From Pirellulaceae bacterium (GTDB lineage: Bacteria > Planctomycetota > Planctomycetia > Pirellulales > Pirellulaceae): a stretch of 8,006 nt of DNA. The DNA lies in NCBI GenBank assembly GCA_013002105.1, contig JABDKS010000982.1:1-8006 (forward strand). Reading direction: 5' to 3'. Shown here piece by piece: positions 1 to 5,010 of this stretch; the stretch's first letter is position 1; each line of letters opens with the position of its first letter. The notes beneath the pieces were generated by a model. That model was given only the letters and a program-made list of their open reading frames with translations. It was not told the DNA's origin and did no database searches. The position numbers and the translations under genes were made by a program.

Positions 1-127
1 ACTCCAGACAATGCTCAGTGAGTAATGGTCGGACGCTCGAGTCGAAGAAGTCGTCCAGCGTAGAAGCAAAAATCGTCGACGCGATACTATTGGCGAACAG
101 GACGCAAAGGAGGAGACGATTTTGCAT
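1..127 (-). CDS. N-terminus of a secreted planctomycete-type cytochrome protein (PSCyt1-like), cut by window edge
   Basis: The minus strand from the ATG at 125-127 reads without a stop for 42 codons to the window edge. The product begins MQNRLLLCVLFANSIAST, a hydrophobic signal peptide, and continues as DDFFDSSVRPLLTEHCLE. In planctomycete cytochrome-domain proteins (PSCyt1, usually followed by DUF1549 and DUF1553 domains) the segment just after the signal peptide typically reads 'F..xVRPlLxExCxxCH', a haem c attachment site. Cys40 would be the first cysteine of that CxxCH; the second cysteine and the histidine lie outside the window. The full protein is usually large and exported, and its exact role in these bacteria is poorly known. 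No clear Shine-Dalgarno precedes the ATG; a TTG eight codons upstream is an alternative start. Family assignment rests on only about 17 mature residues. Confidence 0.72.
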   Translation of the reverse strand, partial: MQNRLLLCVLFANSIASTIFASTLDDFFDSSVRPLLTEHCLE

Positions 128-302
128 TGATCTGAGTATAAGAAGAATCAAATCACACGTTCAAAGAGAGAGCGGCGAGACAACGAGCGTCGCGAAAGTT
201 CCCAATCACATGGTTCTCTTTATTGGCGTGAGACCACGACAATGAAATCGCAGAGAGCGGTGAAATCGTATCGATCGCACGATTCGTATCGCATGGGCTG
301 GT

Positions 303-333
303 GGTGATGACCGCGACATCGGTGATGACCGCG
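303..333. repeat. 13-bp direct repeat, two copies with an 18-bp period
   Basis: GGTGATGACCGCG occurs at 303-315 and exactly again at 321-333. The 18-bp period is a multiple of three, but no supported reading frame covers it. It could be a small tandem duplication or a pair of regulator sites. Nothing further supports either. Confidence 0.5.
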
Positions 334-464
334 CAACACGCAATTGCAACCATGATGGATTCAACCATTAGGGGGGACGGGGTGAGGTTGTTGGCTCGCA
401 GGCGAGGGCTGCGTCAAAACGACGCCATGACCGCCAAACCGAACCATTTCACGCGAAAACGCTA

Positions 465-488
465 GGAGCTGTATCCCTGGGATGCTCC
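465..488. repeat. Bulged inverted repeat in the spacer
   Basis: GGAGC (465-469) pairs with GCTCC (484-488), and inside it ATCC (473-476) pairs with GGAT (480-483) around a CTG loop. Three bases (470-472) bulge on the 5' side. No T-run follows in the rightward direction. It lies at the right end of a possible dispersed repeat starting near 370. Confidence 0.4.
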
Positions 489-521
489 AAGGTGGCGATC
501 CTGACCATAAATCGATCTGGC

Positions 522-552
522 TTGCAGTTGAAGCTTGTACCGTCGATATACT
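522..552 (+). promoter_or_regulatory. Possible promoter of the selenoprotein-like lipoprotein gene
   Basis: TATACT at 547-552 matches the sigma-70 -10 consensus in five of six positions. TTGCAG at 522-527 shares only the TTG of the -35 consensus, at a long 19-bp spacing. The site lies about 40 bp before the ATG at 593. Planctomycete promoters are poorly conserved, so this is only a suggestion. Confidence 0.25.
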
Positions 553-592
553 GCCTGCCGTCAACGTTTTCACCTTATTTGAAGAGATTCCC

Positions 593-961
593 ATGAAGAG
601 ATCCTCGATTGTTTGGCAGTTTGCGCTGCTGGCTGTGATTGGCTGTTCTGCGCAGTCCGATCCTGTTGCGACGACGCCCGTGCCCACCGACGCGGCCGTC
701 CAATCTACTGATACCGTGCCTGGCGAAGGAGCCGAAGCGATGACTTTCGTCTCGCTAAAAGTTCCCAACATGATATGAGGCGGATGTGCCGCCTCGGTCC
801 GAGGCGATCTGTCCAAAATCCCAGGAATTGTCGACATTGACACAGATCCTGGCAACCAAACCTGTACGTTCAAAGTTTCCGATCCTGACGTTGACTACGA
901 AGCCGAATTGGCGAAGTTTGCGGAAACCAACACGCACCTTGCGGGCTATACAATTCAGTAA
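593..961 (+). CDS. Predicted selenocysteine-containing HMA-domain lipoprotein (in-frame UGA read as Sec62)
   Basis: Reading UGA 776-778 as selenocysteine gives one 122-residue protein ending at TAA 959-961. Residues 1-18 are a lipoprotein signal peptide (MKRSS, a hydrophobic run, then VIGC with Cys18 as the likely lipidated residue). Residues 19-49 are an acidic, Thr/Pro-rich linker. Residues 51-121 match a heavy-metal-associated (HMA/MerP-like) domain: FVSLKVPNMI, then U-G-G-C, then AASVRGDLSKIPGIVDID. In this family the motif is MxCxxC, and the UGA replaces its first cysteine; Cys65 is the second. HMA domains bind soft metals (Cu, Hg, Zn) through this motif, so a Sec/Cys pair could bind metal tightly or act in redox chemistry on the cell surface. 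The HMA pattern resumes immediately after the UGA, a SECIS-like hairpin follows it, and the terminator lies beyond the TAA. No Sec-machinery gene is in the window. The alternative is a recent nonsense mutation (TGC or TGT to TGA). Confidence 0.8.
776..778 (+). other. In-frame UGA predicted to encode selenocysteine
   Basis: This UGA stands where the HMA metal motif needs its first cysteine, giving U-x-x-C. Sec/Cys equivalence at a catalytic or metal-binding position is the standard signature of a selenoprotein. The hydrolase (4778-4780), aldo/keto reductase (5980-5982), propeller (2136-2138) and aldehyde dehydrogenase (6754-6756) genes all end in TGA with no homology beyond it. This argues against a general reassignment of UGA in this genome. 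Confidence 0.78.
779..813 (+). promoter_or_regulatory. Predicted bacterial SECIS element inside the coding sequence
   Basis: Directly after the UGA, a lower stem pairs 779-785 with 807-813 (seven pairs, two of them G-U). A four-base bulge (786-789) follows on the 5' side. An upper stem pairs CGCCTCG (790-796) with CGAGGCG (800-806), closing a GTC tip loop (797-799). The tip reads GGUC at 18-21 nt after the UGA; in E. coli fdhF the same GGUC sits at 19-22 nt. In E. coli, SelB recognises the apical stem-loop and its G-U bases. The folding was done by hand, with no energy calculation. Confidence 0.72.
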
Positions 962-988
962 ACAGCTCTCGCGTGCGAAATCCATACG

Positions 989-1020
989 AGCCCACGAGTG
1001 TCTCACTTGTGGGCTTTTTT
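989..1020 (+). terminator. Strong intrinsic terminator after the selenoprotein-like gene
   Basis: AGCCCACGAGTG (989-1000) pairs with CACTTGTGGGCT (1004-1015), a 12-bp stem with one G-U pair and a TCT loop, followed by six T residues (1015-1020). It begins 28 nt after the TAA at 959-961 but more than 200 nt after the UGA. This placement supports a transcription unit that covers the whole selenocysteine reading frame. Confidence 0.92.
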
Positions 1021-1287
1021 ATTGGTGCAAAGTACCCCGTACTGCTTGTGGGCAGATCGGACGTCATTGACGCACAGCTGCGGGGCGGTATTGAAAACCG
1101 GCAGCCTAGCCAGAAATCATTGCGCAGGCTAAGATTCGCTCAATCGAGTAGGGGACTGTTCCCCCTTCACCTCGTCGAGACGCCTCTCTTATTCGCGTTC
1201 TGCGATCAGCCGTGGCCCCTTGATTGTGGTTGACGTTTTTGATTCGGTTGCGGATTTCGTCCGTTTGTTTTTTGAGTGGAGAGAGTG
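1021..1287. other. Spacer and likely 5' leader before the cold-shock gene
   Basis: No gene is supported here. It contains a short hairpin GGGGA/TCCCC at 1151-1164 with a CTGT loop. TTGACG at 1230-1235 resembles a -35 box but has no good -10 at 16-18 bp. Cold-shock genes often have long structured leaders, so part of this may be transcribed. Confidence 0.4.
1278..1281 (+). promoter_or_regulatory. Shine-Dalgarno that fixes the cold-shock start
   Basis: GGAG lies 6 nt before the ATG at 1288-1290, inside a purine run GGAGAGAG. It points to the ATG and not to the in-frame GTG at 1276, which would leave no room for a ribosome site. Confidence 0.75.
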
Positions 1288-1488
1288 ATGTCGCAAGGTG
1301 TGATTAAGAAGTTGGTTTTTGACAAAGGTTTCGGATTCATTGCTCGTGATGGTGGAAAGGATCTCTTCTTTCATCATTCAGTTGTCGAAGAAGTTCAATT
1401 CGATGACTTGCGCGAAGGCCAGACGGTTGAATTCGTCGAAGGCCAAGGTCCCAAGGGCCCGGCAGCAGAGTCGGTTCGTGTTGCGTAA
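1288..1488 (+). CDS. Cold-shock domain protein
   Basis: The 66-residue product is the normal size for a single cold-shock domain (a five-stranded OB fold that binds single-stranded RNA/DNA and melts RNA structure). RNP1 is KGFGFI at residues 13-18 and RNP2 is DLFFHHS at 25-31; the C-terminal GxGPKGPAAESV (52-63) is also family-typical. The usual KWF before RNP1 (E. coli CspA) is replaced by KLV at residues 8-10, so one surface aromatic used for nucleic-acid stacking is missing. As I recall, IKKL-type variants are common in planctomycetes and some other phyla. The start is set by the GGAG site at 1278-1281. The next gene lies 92 nt downstream on the same strand, separated by a hairpin. Whether it is cold-induced cannot be told from the sequence. 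Confidence 0.93.
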   Translation: MSQGVIKKLVFDKGFGFIARDGGKDLFFHHSVVEEVQFDDLREGQTVEFVEGQGPKGPAAESVRVA

Positions 1489-1527
1489 CACGGCTGAACG
1501 TCGAGTTTCAACTACCAAATGACTAAC

Positions 1528-1550
1528 CAGTGCACCGTTCCGGTGCACTG
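1528..1550 (+). terminator. Perfect 10-bp hairpin after the cold-shock gene (terminator or mRNA-end stabiliser)
   Basis: CAGTGCACCG (1528-1537) and CGGTGCACTG (1541-1550) pair perfectly around a TTC loop, 40 nt after the cold-shock stop and 30 nt before the next ATG. There is no T-run right after the stem, only AGGCATATTTAAA. It may be a weak or factor-assisted terminator, or a processing or stabilising hairpin between two co-transcribed genes. Confidence 0.55.
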
Positions 1551-1580
1551 AGGCATATTTAAATCCCTGCGAGCTGCTCA

Positions 1581-1907
1581 ATGTTTCGATGTTATTTCTG
1601 TGGACAGATTACGCCTCCCAAGACAACCCGTCACACGGTTGTGATTGAGGTTCGAGAAAAGCAGTACTCGTCGCGGCGCCGCGAATCCAAACGTGGCGGC
1701 GGCGGTGGGGGTCGTGGTGGATTTCGTGGTCGTGAAGAACCGGTTCAAGACCGAGGTGGCCGGGGCGAAGAGATCAGCAAAGAGGTCGCCGCCTGCCCCG
1801 CTTGCGCAAGTAAGCAGCATGAGGCAAAAATGATTGCAGCTCCCACGCCGGCTCCACCGGAATCAGCGGAACCGCAGGGCGAAACCGAAACTGGCACGGA
1901 TTCTTAG
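1581..1907 (+). CDS. Small zinc-ribbon-like protein with an RGG-rich centre
   Basis: The 108-residue product has two cysteine pairs, C4-x-x-C7 near the N-terminus (MFRCYFCG) and C72-x-x-C75 (ACPACA). This spacing fits a split zinc ribbon. Between them lie a basic stretch (RESKR) and a Gly/Arg run with RGG repeats at about residues 38-61, and the C-terminal 30 residues are Pro/Glu/Thr-rich and probably disordered. RGG boxes are known RNA-binding and condensate-forming segments, so a nucleic-acid role is plausible. I do not recognise a named family. It follows the cold-shock gene on the same strand after 92 nt and may be read through from it. The ATG has only a weak ribosome site (GCGAG about 7 nt upstream). 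The cysteine pairs at both ends support a real gene, but expression is unproven. Confidence 0.75.
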   Translation: MFRCYFCGQITPPKTTRHTVVIEVREKQYSSRRRESKRGGGGGGRGGFRGREEPVQDRGGRGEEISKEVAACPACASKQHEAKMIAAPTPAPPESAEPQGETETGTDS

Positions 1908-2049
1908 TTCGTTGTCTATTCAACTCCTTGCGGTTGCAATCCAACTCAATCGATAAGGCGTCAAGAGTTTCGACGCAGTGTTGCAAATCGCCAATCGGCG
2001 TGACGACTCCCTCTGTGGGCGAAGCGCTGATTCGACGCCTGTTGGACAC

Positions 2050-2065
2050 ACGGTCGCTCGACCGT
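2050..2065. repeat. Inverted repeat between convergent genes
   Basis: ACGGTC (2050-2055) pairs with GACCGT (2060-2065) around GCTC. It lies in the 228-nt gap where the zinc-ribbon gene (+) and the propeller gene (-) converge, so a bidirectional terminator role is possible. Neither side has a T-run, so the role is uncertain. Confidence 0.3.
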
Positions 2066-2067
2066 TC

Positions 2068-2094
2068 AGGGTCGATGTTGTGTAGGGTCGATGT
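2068..2094. repeat. 11-bp direct repeat, 16-bp period
   Basis: AGGGTCGATGT occurs at 2068-2078 and again exactly at 2084-2094, next to the inverted repeat at 2050-2065. No reading frame here looks real. It is probably a local duplication. Confidence 0.45.
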
Positions 2095-2135
2095 GTATTG
2101 GTTGATTGATCGCGCTGGGCCGCAATCCAGCGTTT

Positions 2136-3707
2136 TCAAAGTCCGAATGCCATTAGAGATTTGTGCGTGCGAACATAGAGTGTCCCGTCGACGATGGCCG
2201 GTGTCGCATAAATACGCTCGCCGATTTTGTTGACAGCCAGCACCTTGGGTGTTGGGCCCAATTGCAAAACAGTCATGGTGCCGTCGCCCGCGGTGCAGAA
2301 AAGCAGATCGCCAGCGATGATCGGTGATGCATAGTGCGTCCCGCGTCCCTTGGTCCGGATGCGACTGATTCGTTGTCCGGTTTGATGATTGACCGTTGTC
2401 AGGATTCCTCCGTTCTTGACAAAGTAGACATGTTCACCGTGGTGAATCGGCGAAGGGACTTCGGGGATGCCATCGCGGGCCAAGTAACGAATCTCACTCG
2501 GCGGGATGGTTCCGTGGCTGTTCACATCGATGGCGATCAGGCCATGCGGCACGTAGGTCTTTCGCCGTTGGTTATCCTTTTTACGCCAAACGCTCCATTC
2601 GTCGCGTGAAAGCGTTTTGTCATCATCGCTGTCCACCATGGCGAACCGAAGCGGGAAACCATTCTGTGGTGCATCCGTTCCTTCGCTACGGTGAAACACC
2701 ATCAGCTTTGGAAATTCATCGACCGTGATTGTTTGGTCACCATTCTTGTCATTTTGCTGCACGAGTTCGTCAAAATCTGGATAGGTCGGTGTCAACGATT
2801 CCTCGCCCGTCTGATTCCACGTCGCAACGACGACTTCGTCACCGACCAAGATGGGCGTACTTGTTGCCGTTGTTTTGCAGTTCGCCAGCCAAAGGCGATT
2901 GCCAGTTGCCAAATCAAATGCTTGGACGCTGCGCGCCGAATGAATAATTAACTTATTGTCTGCAACAATTGGCATCCCGGTGCATGACATGTCGGTGGTG
3001 AATTTTTCCTCCTGCGGAACATTCCAAAGTTCGGCACCGGTCCGCTTATCGACAGCCAGCAAATAGTGGTCGACGTAGTTGCCGCGATACAAAATTACTT
3101 GATCGCCGGTGATGATTGGCGAGGCCGCGTTGCCCGCATAGGATTTGGCAAGCGGCATCTTACGTTGCCACAATTCCTTGCCGTGCATGTCGAAGCAAAC
3201 CAATCCGAAGGACCCGAAGTAGGCGACGACTCGCTGACCGTCGGACGCCGGTGTGCTACTTGCTGGATTAAATGACGGATGTCCTGTTTCGATCTCTGTG
3301 GTAGGGACGTCACGCCGCCATCGAATGGTGCCATCGCGGCGGGCGATGCAGATGACTGAAAGCGACTCGGATTCTTGATCCAATACGGTCACAAAAATGG
3401 AGTCACCAACGATGCAAGGTGACGAGTGTCCGCTTGCCAGCGGCGTTCGCCAAAGTCGATTTTTATTCGGACCGAAGTCAACCGGAGGTGGACCGCCCGT
3501 TGCGACTCCTGAACCATTGGGTCCGCGGAACTGGGGCCAGTCGGCGGACAAGGTCGGGGATAGCAGTGACAACGCGACCAAGATCGTGGCGAACAGTGGA
3601 ATGGGTGAAATTCCGCGGGCGTGTGGCGACAGTGCAAAAGCGGCTTGACGGTTGCGTCGCTGCGCGATCATTCGCCAAACCATGATGCAAGTCGTTGTCG
3701 ATCGCAT
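2136..3707 (-). CDS. Secreted PQQ-like beta-propeller protein with two inserted EF-hands
   Basis: The 523-residue product has a long basic N-terminus and a hydrophobic core (about residues 36-54, ending SPTLSA), then ADWPQFRGPNGSG, a typical opening of planctomycete PQQ-repeat proteins. Propeller blades repeat the pattern 'SPIIxGDxVxxx...GxxLxAxDxxTGxxLW', seen near 96-130, 195-230, 244-296, 388-394, 418-450, 459-483 and 500-523. Two canonical EF-hand loops interrupt the propeller: D320-E331 (DKNGDQTITVDE) and D359-E370 (DSDDDKTLSRDE), both with intact acidic positions, so calcium binding is likely. Despite the family name, no quinoprotein dehydrogenase active site is evident, so the role may be scaffolding or binding outside the cytoplasm. 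In-frame ATGs at residues 9 (3683) and 13 (3671) are possible true starts; no clear ribosome site decides. It is divergent from the hydrolase gene. Confidence 0.92.
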   Translation of the reverse strand: MRSTTTCIMVWRMIAQRRNRQAAFALSPHARGISPIPLFATILVALSLLSPTLSADWPQFRGPNGSGVATGGPPPVDFGPNKNRLWRTPLASGHSSPCIVGDSIFVTVLDQESESLSVICIARRDGTIRWRRDVPTTEIETGHPSFNPASSTPASDGQRVVAYFGSFGLVCFDMHGKELWQRKMPLAKSYAGNAASPIITGDQVILYRGNYVDHYLLAVDKRTGAELWNVPQEEKFTTDMSCTGMPIVADNKLIIHSARSVQAFDLATGNRLWLANCKTTATSTPILVGDEVVVATWNQTGEESLTPTYPDFDELVQQNDKNGDQTITVDEFPKLMVFHRSEGTDAPQNGFPLRFAMVDSDDDKTLSRDEWSVWRKKDNQRRKTYVPHGLIAIDVNSHGTIPPSEIRYLARDGIPEVPSPIHHGEHVYFVKNGGILTTVNHQTGQRISRIRTKGRGTHYASPIIAGDLLFCTAGDGTMTVLQLGPTPKVLAVNKIGERIYATPAIVDGTLYVRTHKSLMAFGL

Positions 3708-3901
3708 AGGTAAAGATCTTGTTACAGGAAGTTACGCGGAGGCAGCGTGGTTCGATAGAGTCGTGGGATACGATAGCGGATCATGGCAGTGGTCCGCGGT
3801 TCGCGACGGACGTGGATTCGCCGCCGCCGACTCGATCATCAGCGACCGCGTGGTAGTGCTGGCCGGTTGATGATTCCAATTTACATAAGGTGCAAAGTGA
3901 C
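3708..3901. other. Divergent intergenic region
   Basis: This 194-nt stretch must hold promoters for the propeller gene (leftward) and the hydrolase gene (rightward). I see no convincing -35/-10 pairs. The frame 3652-3870 (+) is not supported as a gene. Confidence 0.5.
3887..3892 (+). promoter_or_regulatory. Shine-Dalgarno that fixes the hydrolase start
   Basis: AAGGTG ends 9 nt before the ATG at 3902-3904. The in-frame GTG at 3890 is part of this site and is unlikely to be the start. Confidence 0.65.
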
Positions 3902-4780
3902 ATGTTGTTTCGGCTGGCGGTGTGCGTAAGTTTCGTCTGCGGCGGTGTCCCCCTCTGGGCAGATGATTCCGGGTTCGAATTGCGTGAAAAAATCGTTTAC
4001 TCGAAAGTGGACGACAGAGACCTGTTGCTAGACGCGTTCGTTCCAAATTCAGATGGCGTTCATCCAGCCGTGTTGGTTGTCCACGGTGGTGCTTGGCGAA
4101 GTGGAAATCGTAAACAGTTGCGAGGCTACGCAACGGCCTTGGCTGATCGCGGTTTCGTCTGCTTTGCCATCGATTACCGCCTTGCCCCGGCACATAAGTT
4201 TCCAGCCCAAATCGACGACTGTCGCGCGGCGGTCAAATGGATTCGTCAACACGCAGCAGATTACAAGGCCGACCCGACCAGACTGGGTGCGATCGGATAT
4301 TCGGCTGGTGGTCACTTGGTGTCGTTGCTCGGTACCACTGGCGAAGGGCCGAGCGAGAAGAATGGAAATGTCGATCTGCGTTTGCAAGCCGTCGCTGCTG
4401 GGGGAGCACCGACCGATTTTCGTTGGTTTCCCGATAAGGGTAAGTGGGCTGAGTATTGGATGGGAGGCACATTGGAAACAGTTCCCGAGAAGTTCCAAGC
4501 GGCCTCCTCGGCGGCGTTCGTCGACAAAGATGACCCACCAACATTTTTCTTTAATGGCACCGCCGACAAACTTGTTTCGTTAACCTGGACGCGTCAATGT
4601 TTCAACGCATTGAAACAGGCGGGGGTCAAAACCGAAATGCACATCATTCAGGATGCCGGACACATTCAGGCAGCCGCCAACGAGCAGGCATTGGAAAAAG
4701 CGTACGCGTTTCTGTCGACGCAATTACGAGGTAGAGCCGATGCGAACCCCAGCGAGGACGATTCCAAGGCGACGGAGTGA
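3902..4780 (+). CDS. Secreted alpha/beta hydrolase (esterase/lipase, BD-FAE or Abhydrolase_3 type)
   Basis: The 292-residue product starts with a signal peptide (MLFRLAVCVSFVCGGVPLWA, predicted cut before DDSG), so it acts outside the cytoplasm. The oxyanion-hole motif HGGAW begins at residue 61, and the nucleophile elbow GYSAG has Ser134. The other triad members are probably Asp222 (in FNGTADKLV) and His254 (in QDAGHIQ). The DYRLAP stretch near residues 91-96 is typical of hormone-sensitive-lipase/carboxylesterase relatives. The family cleaves esters such as acetyl or feruloyl groups on plant or algal polysaccharides, or short acyl esters; the substrate here is unknown. The acidic C-terminal tail (about 15 residues) is unremarkable. 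The ATG is chosen by the AAGGTG site upstream. It is transcribed away from the propeller gene, and the aldo/keto reductase follows after 230 nt. Confidence 0.92.
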   Translation: MLFRLAVCVSFVCGGVPLWADDSGFELREKIVYSKVDDRDLLLDAFVPNSDGVHPAVLVVHGGAWRSGNRKQLRGYATALADRGFVCFAIDYRLAPAHKFPAQIDDCRAAVKWIRQHAADYKADPTRLGAIGYSAGGHLVSLLGTTGEGPSEKNGNVDLRLQAVAAGGAPTDFRWFPDKGKWAEYWMGGTLETVPEKFQAASSAAFVDKDDPPTFFFNGTADKLVSLTWTRQCFNALKQAGVKTEMHIIQDAGHIQAAANEQALEKAYAFLSTQLRGRADANPSEDDSKATE

Positions 4781-4798
4781 GCGCTGCGCAGCCAGCGC
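4781..4798 (+). repeat. Hairpin directly after the hydrolase stop
   Basis: GCGCTG (4781-4786) pairs with CAGCGC (4793-4798) around CGCAGC, starting at the base after the TGA. There is no T-run, so it is at best a weak terminator or 3'-end stabiliser. The rest of the 230-nt gap up to 5010 is G-rich and shows no gene. Confidence 0.35.
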
Positions 4799-5010
4799 CG
4801 CGTCGGTTTATACAATCTGCCGGTTGCCGGATGTGGCTGGAGTCGGTTGTCGGTGATAACTGGACCCGGTCGTCGGTGGTGGCTGGATACATTCACCGGA
4901 GATCGGCGTGCGTTTACCATCGCACCAAGTTCACGCGACCCGCCGGTTAAATGATTCACAGTTTTTGGTAGTATCTCAGTGACTGTTTTCTTCCGCCAAC
5001 GAGTTACAAA

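Larger units (their letters stand above)
128..592. other. Spacer between divergent genes, with small hairpins and a possible dispersed repeat
   Basis: No convincing gene is visible on either strand. The reading frames crossing it (for example minus 361-873 and 153-368) have no recognisable protein pattern. The spacer holds a 13-bp direct repeat (303-315 and 321-333) and several short hairpins: CTCG/CGAG at 395-406, GCGTC/GACGC at 411-425, and a bulged hairpin at 465-488. Promoters for the leftward cytochrome-like gene and the rightward lipoprotein gene should both lie here. Confidence 0.6.

Noticed and set aside
153..368. A 71-residue minus-strand ORF with a mildly hydrophobic N-terminus
   Set aside because: The hydrophobic part comes from the 13-bp direct repeat, and there is no ribosome site or recognisable domain.
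482..778. A 98-residue plus-strand ORF ending at the UGA, as a complete protein
   Set aside because: The first 37 residues have no protein-like pattern, the lipoprotein signal peptide begins at ATG 593, and the HMA domain continues past the UGA.
776..778. UGA as a reassigned codon (Trp or Gly) in this genome
   Set aside because: At least four other genes in the window end in TGA at natural family lengths, and the position calls for Cys/Sec.
361..873. A 170-residue minus-strand ORF
   Set aside because: It overlaps the lipoprotein gene in antisense and shows no family pattern; part of it may be a non-coding repeat.
1230..1260. TTGACG at 1230-1235 as the cold-shock promoter
   Set aside because: No acceptable -10 box lies at normal spacing, so the match is to one half-site only.
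1774..2139. A 121-residue minus-strand ORF between the convergent genes
   Set aside because: It overlaps the zinc-ribbon gene in antisense and has low-complexity, non-domain composition.
3732..4193. A 153-residue minus-strand ORF over the divergent region
   Set aside because: It lies antisense to the well-supported hydrolase gene and looks like a high-GC shadow frame.
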